Assembly: GCA_937897495.1 (NCBI GenBank)
Contig: CALCBL010000664.1
Span: 1-9,156, forward strand
Source of the DNA: an uncultured Burkholderiales bacterium
GTDB taxonomy: Bacteria; Pseudomonadota; Gammaproteobacteria; Burkholderiales; Burkholderiaceae_C
DNA length: 9,156 bases
Reading direction: 5' to 3'
The number at the start of each line of letters is the position of its first letter. Positions within the stretch are counted from its first letter, which is position 1. Shown one piece after another: positions 1-5,971 of this stretch. The translations under genes were made by a program, and so were the position numbers. The notes beneath the pieces were generated by a model. That model was not told where the DNA came from, did not search any database, and saw nothing but the letters and a program-made list of their open reading frames with translations.

Positions 1-2079
1 GGCCTGTGCTTTGAGCATTTGAAGCTGATCCCGAACCTGAGCGGCTTTCTCGAAATCGAGGTTTTTGGCGTGCTCCATCATCTGTTTTTCAAGCTGCTTG
101 ATGGCTTTGGACACATCTTTCTCGCTCATGTCCTCTACCTTGGCCCGCTGCACGGCTTCTTTTTCTAAGCGATCGGCTTCCTTACCAGCCTTCTCGCTGT
201 AAACCCCATCTATGAGGTCGCGCACTTCTTTGACAATGCTGCGCGGCGTAATGCCCATGGCCAGGTTATGGGCCACTTGCTTGGTACGACGGCGTTCAGT
301 TTCACCGATGGCTTTTTTCATGGACTCGGTCATGCGGTCGGCATACAAGATGGCGCGACCGTGCAGGTTGCGTGCCGCACGGCCAATGGTTTGAATGAGA
401 CTTCGCTCAGACCTTAAGAAACCTTCTTTGTCGGCGTCCAAAATGGCCACCAGAGACACCTCTGGAATGTCCAAGCCTTCGCGCAACAAGTTGATGCCCA
501 CCAGCACATCAAAGGCACCTAAGCGCAAATCTCGCAAAATTTCAACGCGCTCTACTGTGTCAATGTCGGAATGCAAGTAGCGAACTTTCACACCGTTGTC
601 AGACAGGTAGTCGGTCAGTTGTTCGGCCATGCGTTTGGTCAGCGTGGTGATGAGCACGCGCTCGTGTTTTTCTGCACGAATTCGAATTTCTTGCAGCACA
701 TCGTCCACTTGGTGAATGGCGGGGCGCACTTCCACTTCAGGGTCAACCAAACCTGTAGGCCTCACCACCTGCTCGACCACTTTGCCTGCATGCGTTTTTT
801 CGTAATCGGCGGGGGTGGCCGACACAAAAACGCATTGGCGCATTTTGGTTTCAAACTCTTCAAATTTAAGCGGTCTGTTGTCTAAGGCACTGGGCAAACG
901 AAAGCCGTATTCCACCAGCGTGGTTTTGCGCGCACGGTCACCGTTGTACATGGCATTCAGTTGGCCAATCATTTGATGGCTTTCGTCCAAGAACATCAAA
1001 GAATCTTGGGGCATGTAGTCGGTCAAGGTGCTAGGCGCAGCGCCTGGCGCAGCACCGGACAAATGACGTGTGTAGTTTTCAATGCCTTTGCAGTGCCCTA
1101 CTTCACTGAGCATTTCCAAATCAAATCGAGTGCGTTGCTCAAGCCGCTGAGCTTCTACCAACTTACCCATGCCGACCAACTCTTTAAGTCGCTCTGACAA
1201 CTCGACTTTGATGGTTTCAACGGCCGCCAAAACTTTGTCGCGCGGTGTGACGTAATGGCTGGAAGGATAGACCGTGAAGCGCGGAATTTTTTGACGAATG
1301 CGACCTGTGAGTGGATCGAACAATTGCAGGCTTTCAACTTCGTCATCAAACAATTCAATGCGCACTGCAAGCTCAGAATGTTCTGCAGGAAACACATCGA
1401 TGGTGTCGCCTCTTACGCGGAACTTGCCGCGGCTAAAGTCTTGGTCATTGCGTTGGTACTGCATGCGAATGAGTTGCGAGATCACATCGCGCTGACCTGC
1501 TTTGTCGCCGGTGCGCAAAGTCATGATCATGCGGTGATAACTCTCGGGCTCACCAATGCCGTAAATGGCCGAGACCGTGGCCACAATGACCACGTCGCGG
1601 CGCTCCATCAAACTCTTGGTGCATGACAAACGCATTTGCTCAATGTGCTCGTTGATGGCGGAGTCTTTTTCAATGAACAAGTCGCGTTGCGGCACATAGG
1701 CCTCAGGCTGGTAGTAGTCGTAATAACTGACAAAATACTCCACCGCATTTTTAGGAAAGAACTCTCTGAATTCTGAGTACAACTGCGCGGCCAATGTTTT
1801 GTTGGGTGCAAACACAATGGCCGGTTTGCCCATTTGCGCAATGACGTTGGCCATGGTGAAGGTCTTGCCCGAGCCCGTCACGCCCAACAAAGTTTGAAAC
1901 ACTTCGCCATCGTTCAGACCTTCCACCAACTCAACAATGGCGGTGGGTTGATCGCCTGCTGGCGGATAAGGTTGGTACAACTCAAAGGGCGAGCCTTCGT
2001 AGTGCACAAACTTGCCTTCGGGGGCAACATATGGAACCGCCTCGATAGGGGCTTCAGAGGAGACTGGGAATACGGCCAT
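1..2079 (-). CDS. uvrB: UvrB, excinuclease ABC subunit B (3' end off the left edge)
   Basis: UvrB is the damage-verifying helicase-like subunit of cytoplasmic nucleotide excision repair; it is loaded by UvrA and recruits UvrC. The frame stays open for 693 codons from ATG 2079 to base 1 with no stop. Visible motifs are Walker A GVTGSGKT (residues 66-73), the DNA-clamping beta-hairpin with [10 protein letters not shown] (119-128) and FIEKD, the DESH box (365-368), motif VI GRAARN (566-571), and a C-terminal UVR motif with [14 protein letters not shown]. The UVR motif ends next to the window edge, so probably only a few to about 20 residues are missing. Numbering runs about 27 ahead of E. coli UvrB, which means an N-terminal extension; an in-frame stop at 2098-2100 makes 2079 the most upstream ATG. 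The Shine-Dalgarno before it is weak (GAAG, 4 nt away), and GTG codon 25 (2007-2005) is an alternative start. It is divergent from tyrB. I see no LexA box. Confidence 0.98.
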   Translation of the reverse strand, partial: MAVFPVSSEAPIEAVPYVAPEGKFVHYEGSPFELYQPYPPAGDQPTAIVELVEGLNDGEVFQTLLGVTGSGKTFTMANVIAQMGKPAIVFAPNKTLAAQLYSEFREFFPKNAVEYFVSYYDYYQPEAYVPQRDLFIEKDSAINEHIEQMRLSCTKSLMERRDVVIVATVSAIYGIGEPESYHRMIMTLRTGDKAGQRDVISQLIRMQYQRNDQDFSRGKFRVRGDTIDVFPAEHSELAVRIELFDDEVESLQLFDPLTGRIRQKIPRFTVYPSSHYVTPRDKVLAAVETIKVELSERLKELVGMGKLVEAQRLEQRTRFDLEMLSEVGHCKGIENYTRHLSGAAPGAAPSTLTDYMPQDSLMFLDESHQMIGQLNAMYNGDRARKTTLVEYGFRLPSALDNRPLKFEEFETKMRQCVFVSATPADYEKTHAGKVVEQVVRPTGLVDPEVEVRPAIHQVDDVLQEIRIRAEKHERVLITTLTKRMAEQLTDYLSDNGVKVRYLHSDIDTVERVEILRDLRLGAFDVLVGINLLREGLDIPEVSLVAILDADKEGFLRSERSLIQTIGRAARNLHGRAILYADRMTESMKKAIGETERRRTKQVAHNLAMGITPRSIVKEVRDLIDGVYSEKAGKEADRLEKEAVQRAKVEDMSEKDVSKAIKQLEKQMMEHAKNLDFEKAAQVRDQLQMLKAQA

Positions 2080-2135
2080 GGAACTTCGTGAGATGTGTCA
2101 ATTGAGGGCAAAAATGGGGGAAAGAGCCGTTAAAA

Positions 2136-2151
2136 TTAGGGGCAACCCTAA
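2136..2151. promoter_or_regulatory. Perfect 6-bp dyad with GCAA loop in the uvrB-tyrB spacer
   Basis: TTAGGG (2136-2141), GCAA, CCCTAA (2146-2151) is a perfect inverted repeat. As RNA the loop would be a GNRA-type tetraloop. It lies directly after a -10-like TAAAAT (2131-2136), which has no good -35 at 16-18 bp. It could be an operator or a leader hairpin for tyrB. No U-tract follows, so it is not an intrinsic terminator. Function unknown. Confidence 0.4.
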
Positions 2152-2156
2152 AGCCT

Positions 2157-2166
2157 AACCTAGGTT
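2157..2166. repeat. 10-bp perfect palindrome AACCTAGGTT
   Basis: An uninterrupted self-complementary decamer lies between two longer dyads in the 142-bp divergent spacer. It could be half of a regulatory arrangement for uvrB or tyrB, but short palindromes arise by chance and no known operator matches. Confidence 0.3.
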
Positions 2167-2170
2167 TTGG

Positions 2171-2189
2171 GTTTCTGCCAGCCAGAAAC
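2171..2189. promoter_or_regulatory. 7-bp inverted repeat in the tyrB leader
   Basis: GTTTCTG (2171-2177), CCAGC, CAGAAAC (2183-2189) is a perfect 7-bp stem with a 5-nt loop, placed 20 bp upstream of the tyrB Shine-Dalgarno. It could be a leader hairpin or a protein-binding dyad. The CTG-N5-CAG spacing does not fit LexA (CTG-N10-CAG), and it does not resemble a TyrR box. Confidence 0.4.
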
Positions 2190-2208
2190 TGCTTTTACAA
2201 CCTCCCAC

Positions 2209-2213
2209 AAGGA
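2209..2213 (+). promoter_or_regulatory. Ribosome binding site of tyrB
   Basis: AAGGA ends 8 nt before ATG 2222, which fixes that codon as the start. Confidence 0.8.
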
Positions 2214-2221
2214 CTTTTTTC

Positions 2222-3418
2222 ATGTCTCTGTTTACCGCCGTCGAAATGGCCCCCCGCGATCCTATCTTGGGTTTGAACGAACAATTCGCAGCCGACACCA
2301 ACCCCAACAAAGTGAACTTGGGCGTCGGCGTTTATTTCGACGACAACGGCAAACTTCCCCTTCTAGAGTGTGTTCAATCTGCCGAAAAAGCCATGATGGA
2401 CAAGCCCTCAGCCCGTGGCTATTTGCCCATCGACGGCATTGCGGCTTACGATGCCGCGGTTAAAAGCCTGGTGTTTGGTGCTGACAGCGAGCCCGTCACG
2501 TCTGGCCGCGTGGCCACAGTGCAAGGCATTGGCGGCACAGGCGGACTCAAAATTGGTGCCGACTTCTTGAAAAAAATCAGCCCCAACGCCAAGGTCATGA
2601 TTTCCGACCCTAGCTGGGAAAACCATCGCGCCTTGTTTACCAACGCCGGCTTTCAAGTTGACAGCTATGCCTACTACGATGCCGAAAAACGCGGCGTGAA
2701 CTTCGATGGCATGTTGGCCAGCTTGAACGCTGCAGCAGCAGGCACCATTGTGGTCTTGCACGCTTGCTGCCACAACCCTACGGGCTATGACATTACTGCC
2801 GCCCAATGGGACCAAGTGATTGCAGTGGTCAAGGCCAAAAGCCTCACGCCATTTTTAGACATGGCCTACCAAGGCTTTGGCCATGGCATTCAAGAAGACG
2901 GCGCCGTCATTGGCAAGTTTGTGGCAGCAGGCCTCAACTTCTTGGTGTCCACTTCTTTCTCCAAGAGCTTCAGCTTGTATGGCGAGCGCGTGGGTGCTTT
3001 GTCTGTGGTTTGCATCGACAAAGAAGAATGCGGACGCGTACTCAGCCAGCTCAAAATTGTGATTCGCTCCAACTATTCCACCCCACCCATTCACGGCGGT
3101 GCCGTGGTGGCTGCTGTGTTGGCCAACCCCGAGTGGCGCGCCACTTGGGAAAAAGAGCTGAGCGAAATGCGGGTTCGCATCAAGGCCATGCGCCAAAAGC
3201 TGGTCGATGGCCTCAAAGCAGCTGGTGTGAAGCAAGACATGAGCTTTATTACCACCCAAATTGGCATGTTCAGCTATTCAGGCCTTAACAAAGACCAAAT
3301 GGTGCGTCTGCGCTCAGAATTTGGTGTGTACGGCACCGACACGGGCCGCATGTGCGTGGCCGCCCTGAACAGCAAAAATATTGATTATGTTTGCCAAGCC
3401 ATTGCCAAAGTTGTCTAA
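2222..3418 (+). CDS. tyrB: Class I aromatic/aspartate aminotransferase (TyrB-like)
   Basis: This cytoplasmic PLP enzyme swaps amino groups between aromatic amino acids or aspartate and 2-oxoglutarate, in the last step of Phe/Tyr synthesis and in Asp metabolism. The 398 residues match the usual length (E. coli TyrB and AspC are about 396-397). The PLP lysine is K248 in SFSKSFSLYGERVG. Other family residues are W132, the HNPTG loop with N185 (184-188), D213 and Y216 in FLDMAYQGF, R256 near the phosphate, R282 in IRSNYSTPP (side-chain carboxylate) and R376 in GRMCVA (alpha-carboxylate). The SLYGERVG form of the lysine motif is nearer TyrB than AspC (GLYNERVG in AspC, from memory). It appears to be monocistronic with its own leader, separated from phaZ by 124 bp. 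The family is certain; aromatic versus aspartate preference is inferred. Confidence 0.95.
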   Translation: MSLFTAVEMAPRDPILGLNEQFAADTNPNKVNLGVGVYFDDNGKLPLLECVQSAEKAMMDKPSARGYLPIDGIAAYDAAVKSLVFGADSEPVTSGRVATVQGIGGTGGLKIGADFLKKISPNAKVMISDPSWENHRALFTNAGFQVDSYAYYDAEKRGVNFDGMLASLNAAAAGTIVVLHACCHNPTGYDITAAQWDQVIAVVKAKSLTPFLDMAYQGFGHGIQEDGAVIGKFVAAGLNFLVSTSFSKSFSLYGERVGALSVVCIDKEECGRVLSQLKIVIRSNYSTPPIHGGAVVAAVLANPEWRATWEKELSEMRVRIKAMRQKLVDGLKAAGVKQDMSFITTQIGMFSYSGLNKDQMVRLRSEFGVYGTDTGRMCVAALNSKNIDYVCQAIAKVV

Positions 3419-3486
3419 ATTTAAGGACACGTTATATGGAGTTGGTGTCACTTATGTGAATTAAATTAGGTGCGCGACTCCACTTT

Positions 3487-3500
3487 GTTGTCACCACAAC
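3487..3500. promoter_or_regulatory. Dyad GTTGT-CACC-ACAAC upstream of phaZ
   Basis: A perfect 5-bp inverted repeat with a 4-nt spacer lies immediately upstream of the -10-like element for phaZ, in the expected -35 region. It could be an operator half or a chance dyad. I recognise no regulator for it. Confidence 0.3.
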
Positions 3501-3509
3501 TGCTATATT
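3501..3509 (+). promoter_or_regulatory. Possible extended -10 promoter element for phaZ
   Basis: TGCTATATT fits an extended -10 (TGn-TATATT, five of six to TATAAT), 34 bp before ATG 3543. The hexamer 17 bp upstream (CACTTT, 3481-3486) is a poor -35, which extended -10 promoters can tolerate. The predicted start of transcription would fall inside the dyad at 3506-3523. Confidence 0.35.
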
Positions 3510-3523
3510 GCTGCAGTGCAATA
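3506..3523. promoter_or_regulatory. 18-bp operator-like palindrome overlapping the phaZ -10
   Basis: TATTGC-TGCAGT-GCAATA is a perfect 6-bp inverted repeat around a 6-bp spacer. It overlaps the end of the putative -10 and ends 5 bp before the Shine-Dalgarno, so a bound protein would block transcription. The right arm runs into GCAATAAATTAA (3518-3529), which matches 10 of 12 positions of the R. eutropha PhaR consensus as I remember it (GCAMMAAWTMMD). PhaR is the PHB-sensing repressor of phasin genes in Burkholderiales. The dyad is seen directly; assigning it to PhaR is inference. Confidence 0.45.
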
Positions 3524-3527
3524 AATT

Positions 3528-3533
3528 AAGGGG
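3528..3533 (+). promoter_or_regulatory. Ribosome binding site of phaZ
   Basis: AAGGGG lies 9 nt before ATG 3543 and supports that start. It abuts the operator-like palindrome and overlaps the PhaR-like match by two bases. Confidence 0.75.
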
Positions 3534-3542
3534 TTTCAAGCC

Positions 3543-4892
3543 ATGCTTTACCAAATCTACGAAACTCAACGCTCTGTCATGGAGCCTTTTGCAGACTTGG
3601 CCCATACCGCCGCCAAGATGTACAGCAATCCGCTGAATCCCTTTGGCCAATCGCAATTCGCACACCGCGTGTCGGCAGGCTATGAACTGATGCACCGCTT
3701 GGGCAAAGATTATGTCAAGCCAGAGTTTGGCATTCACACTGTGCAAGTTGGCAAAGTCGATATAGCCATTCATGAGCGCATTGAAATTGACAAACCATTC
3801 TGCGAGCTGCGCAGATTTAAACGCTTCACCGACGATGCTGCCACTTTGACCGGACTGAAGGGTCAGCCCACTGTGCTCATTGTGGCGCCTTTGTCAGGCC
3901 ACTACGCCACCCTGCTGCGCGACACCGTGAAGACCATGCTGAAAGATCACAAGGTTTACATCACCGATTGGAAAAACGCTCGCCTGGTGCCTTTGACAGA
4001 CGGCGAGTTTCACCTCGACGACTATGTGAACTATGTTCAAGAGTTCATTCGGCATTTGCAAGGCAAATACGGCAATTGCCATGTGATCAGCGTCTGCCAA
4101 CCCACGGTACCCGTGTTGGCTGCTGTGTCACTCATGGCATCACGCGGCGAGACCACACCTTTGACGATGACCATGATGGGCGGACCCATTGATGCGCGCA
4201 AGTCGCCAACAGCTGTCAACAATTTGGCAATGAACAAAAGCTTTGAGTGGTTTGAAAACAATGTGATTTACAAAGTGCCCGGCAACTTCCCAGGTGCTGG
4301 ACGCCGCGTGTATCCTGGCTTCTTGCAGCACACCGGTTTTGTGGCCATGAATCCCGATCGACATGCGTCTAGCCATTACGATTACTTCAAAGACCTGATC
4401 AAGGGCGACGACGCCAGCACAGAAGCGCACCGCAAGTTCTACGACGAGTACAACGCTGTGCTCGACATGGACGCTGATTACTATTTGGAAACCATCAAAA
4501 CAGTTTTCCAAGACTACAGTTTGGTACATGGCACTTGGAACGTTAAAAACGCCCAAGGCAAAAACGAATTGGTGCGTCCGCAAGACATCAGCACCACCGC
4601 CATGTTGACGGTTGAGGGCGAGTTGGACGACATATCTGGTTCGGGTCAAACCGCAGCTGCACATGGCTTGTGCAGCAACATCAAACCAGCCAATCGCCAG
4701 CATTTAGAAGTGGTTGGTGCAGGTCACTACGGTATTTTCAGTGGCCGTCGTTGGCGCGAAACGGTTTACCCCGCAGTGGTTAAATTCATTTTGGCGCACA
4801 ACGATTTGGGTACCAAGAAAAAAGCGGCTCCGAAAACGACTGCTAAAACTGCCGTCAAAGCTGCGCCTAAAGCACCTACACGTAAAAAGTGA
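3543..4892 (+). CDS. phaZ: Intracellular PHB depolymerase PhaZ with Lys/Ala/Pro-rich C-terminal tail
   Basis: PhaZ attacks amorphous PHB at the surface of storage granules in the cytoplasm. The protein (449 aa) is recognisably of the Cupriavidus PhaZ1 type: N-terminal MLYQIYETQRS, APLSGHYATLLRDTVKTML, MMGGPIDARKSPTAVN, NKSFEWFENNVIY and GFVAMNPDRH. The alpha/beta-hydrolase active site uses cysteine instead of serine: C185 in SVCQPTVPVLAA, with D362 in VEGELDDIS and H395 in GAGHYGIFSGRRW completing the predicted triad. The catalytic part ends near residue 423. Residues 425-449 form a tail with 10 Lys/Arg, no acidic residue and two AAPK repeats, which is absent from the roughly 419-aa Cupriavidus enzyme as I recall it. 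There is no signal peptide, as expected for an intracellular depolymerase. The TGA stop overlaps the GTG start of rnfB by 4 bp. Confidence 0.95.
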   Translation: MLYQIYETQRSVMEPFADLAHTAAKMYSNPLNPFGQSQFAHRVSAGYELMHRLGKDYVKPEFGIHTVQVGKVDIAIHERIEIDKPFCELRRFKRFTDDAATLTGLKGQPTVLIVAPLSGHYATLLRDTVKTMLKDHKVYITDWKNARLVPLTDGEFHLDDYVNYVQEFIRHLQGKYGNCHVISVCQPTVPVLAAVSLMASRGETTPLTMTMMGGPIDARKSPTAVNNLAMNKSFEWFENNVIYKVPGNFPGAGRRVYPGFLQHTGFVAMNPDRHASSHYDYFKDLIKGDDASTEAHRKFYDEYNAVLDMDADYYLETIKTVFQDYSLVHGTWNVKNAQGKNELVRPQDISTTAMLTVEGELDDISGSGQTAAAHGLCSNIKPANRQHLEVVGAGHYGIFSGRRWRETVYPAVVKFILAHNDLGTKKKAAPKTTAKTAVKAAPKAPTRKK

Positions 4893-5473
4893 TCGCACTG
4901 GCTGAACGCATCAACGATGCGCTGCCCCAAACGCAGTGCACCCGCTGCGGCTTTCCCGATTGCAAGGCCTACGCACAGGCCATTGCGCAAGACAACGCCC
5001 CCATCAATCAATGCCCTCCTGGGGGCCTTGAGGGCGTTGCCGTTTTGTCCAAAATCACTGGACGCCCCTCGCTACCCCTCAATCCTGACAACGGCACCGA
5101 AGGGCCCATGACGGTGGCCGTCATTGACGAGGCATGGTGCATTGGCTGCACGCTGTGCCTCAAGGTCTGTCCTACCGATGCCATCTTGGGTAGCAACAAG
5201 GTGATGCATACGGTCATAGAAGCTGCATGCACTGGTTGTGATTTGTGTTTGCCTGTTTGCCCAGTCGATTGCATTGAGATGGTTCCCATTTCAAACGAGC
5301 GCACTGGTTGGTCGGCTTGGTCTCCTGAGTTGGCACAACAAGCTCGCAAGCGCTATGAAGCCAGACAATTGCGAGTTCTAGCAGAACCAACCGAAGAAGA
5401 CACGGAAAAAATTAGCAAGCAAGCCATCATTGAAGCGGCCTTGGCCAAAGCCAAAGCACGGCAGAAGTCTTAA
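4889..5473 (+). CDS. rnfB: RnfB/RsxB-like ferredoxin, soluble and without Rnf partners in view
   Basis: This is an electron-transfer protein. In the Rnf/Rsx family RnfB passes electrons to or from ferredoxin, and E. coli RsxB helps reduce SoxR. Three [4Fe-4S] sites are predicted: a four-Cys N-terminal domain (C17, C20, C25, C42, in QTQCTRCGFPDC and NQCPPGG), then two ferredoxin motifs, CIGCTLCLKVCP (C84, C87, C90, C94) and CTGCDLCLPVCP (C114, C117, C120, C124). At 194 aa it lacks the N-terminal membrane anchor of E. coli RnfB and starts almost at the first cluster domain; residues 168-194 add a charged, Ala/Lys-rich C-terminus. The start is GTG 4889, overlapping the phaZ stop as GTGA; there is no clear Shine-Dalgarno, so translation probably relies on ribosomes finishing phaZ. 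No rnfACDGE genes are in the window. The family is secure; the electron partner is unknown. Confidence 0.9.
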   Translation: MIALAERINDALPQTQCTRCGFPDCKAYAQAIAQDNAPINQCPPGGLEGVAVLSKITGRPSLPLNPDNGTEGPMTVAVIDEAWCIGCTLCLKVCPTDAILGSNKVMHTVIEAACTGCDLCLPVCPVDCIEMVPISNERTGWSAWSPELAQQARKRYEARQLRVLAEPTEEDTEKISKQAIIEAALAKAKARQKS

Positions 5474-5479
5474 GTATCT

Positions 5480-5971
5480 TTAGGCGTATTGCGCGGCCAA
5501 GGCGCTAAACGCTTTGACCACTTCTTCGGGTGCTTGCACCAGTTCAATTAGCACGCCTTCACCGCCGATGGGCAGTTCTTCGCTGCCCTTGGGGTGAATG
5601 AAGCAAATGTCAAAGCCTGCAGCGCCCTTGCGAATGCCGCCCGGCGCAAATCGAACGCCTTGCAGGCTCAGCCACTCAACAGCCACTGGTAAATTGTCAA
5701 TCCACAAACCCACATGGTTCAAGGGCGTGTTTTGAACTGCCGGTTTCTTGTCTAGGTCCAAGGGCTGCATCAAATCCACTTCAACCTTGAAAGGGCCTAC
5801 GCCCATGGCGCAAATGTCTTCGTCAACATTCTCACGGTCGCTTTTGTAAGTGCCTGTCAAATCAAGGCCAAGCATGTCGATCCAGAGCGTTTGCAGTTTG
5901 CGCTTATCAAGGCCACCAATGGCGATTTGCTGAATACCCAATACCTTAAAGGGGCGAGTGATAAGGCTCAT
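5480..5971 (-). CDS. VOC-fold protein, candidate methylmalonyl-CoA epimerase
   Basis: This 163-aa protein has two vicinal-oxygen-chelate half-modules, beginning at [11 protein letters not shown] (12-22) and [10 protein letters not shown] (84-93). Its end, CFIHPKGS followed by GVLIELVQ, resembles the HPK...GVLIEL signature of methylmalonyl-CoA epimerase, which interconverts the (S) and (R) forms of methylmalonyl-CoA after propionyl-CoA carboxylase. A by-eye alignment with the Propionibacterium enzyme (H12, Q65, H91, E141) gives Q15, D66 (or nearby E64), H86 and E143, so two ligands are kept and two replaced by other metal-capable residues; the base position E48 aligns near D52. The ATG overlaps the pccA stop as ATGA and has GGAG 8 nt upstream, so it is the last visible gene of the pcc operon. 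It could instead be an uncharacterised VOC lyase or epimerase acting on another acyl-CoA. The fold is secure; the reaction is inferred from context. Confidence 0.85.
   Translation of the reverse strand: MSLITRPFKVLGIQQIAIGGLDKRKLQTLWIDMLGLDLTGTYKSDRENVDEDICAMGVGPFKVEVDLMQPLDLDKKPAVQNTPLNHVGLWIDNLPVAVEWLSLQGVRFAPGGIRKGAAGFDICFIHPKGSEELPIGGEGVLIELVQAPEEVVKAFSALAAQYA

Noticed and set aside
2096..2101. Perfect -35 consensus TTGACA on the minus strand just before uvrB
   Set aside because: The matching -10 would fall at the uvrB start codon, where the sequence (around TGGCCG) does not resemble TATAAT.
2102..2136. sigma-70 promoter TTGAGG / TAAAAT for tyrB
   Set aside because: The spacing is 23 bp, too long for a standard promoter; only the -10-like hexamer remains plausible.
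2171..2189. Possible LexA (SOS) box upstream of uvrB
   Set aside because: The dyad contains CTG and CAG but only 5 bp apart; LexA boxes need CTG-N10-CAG. No other CTGT-N8-ACAG was seen in the spacer.
3426..3449. GACAC...GTGTC stem as a terminator after tyrB
   Set aside because: The stem is only 5 bp with a 14-nt loop and no U-tract, so it does not support an intrinsic terminator.
4140..4703. A 187-codon minus-strand open frame opposite phaZ
   Set aside because: It lies wholly within the conserved PhaZ catalytic domain on the other strand, with no family resemblance and no convincing start context.
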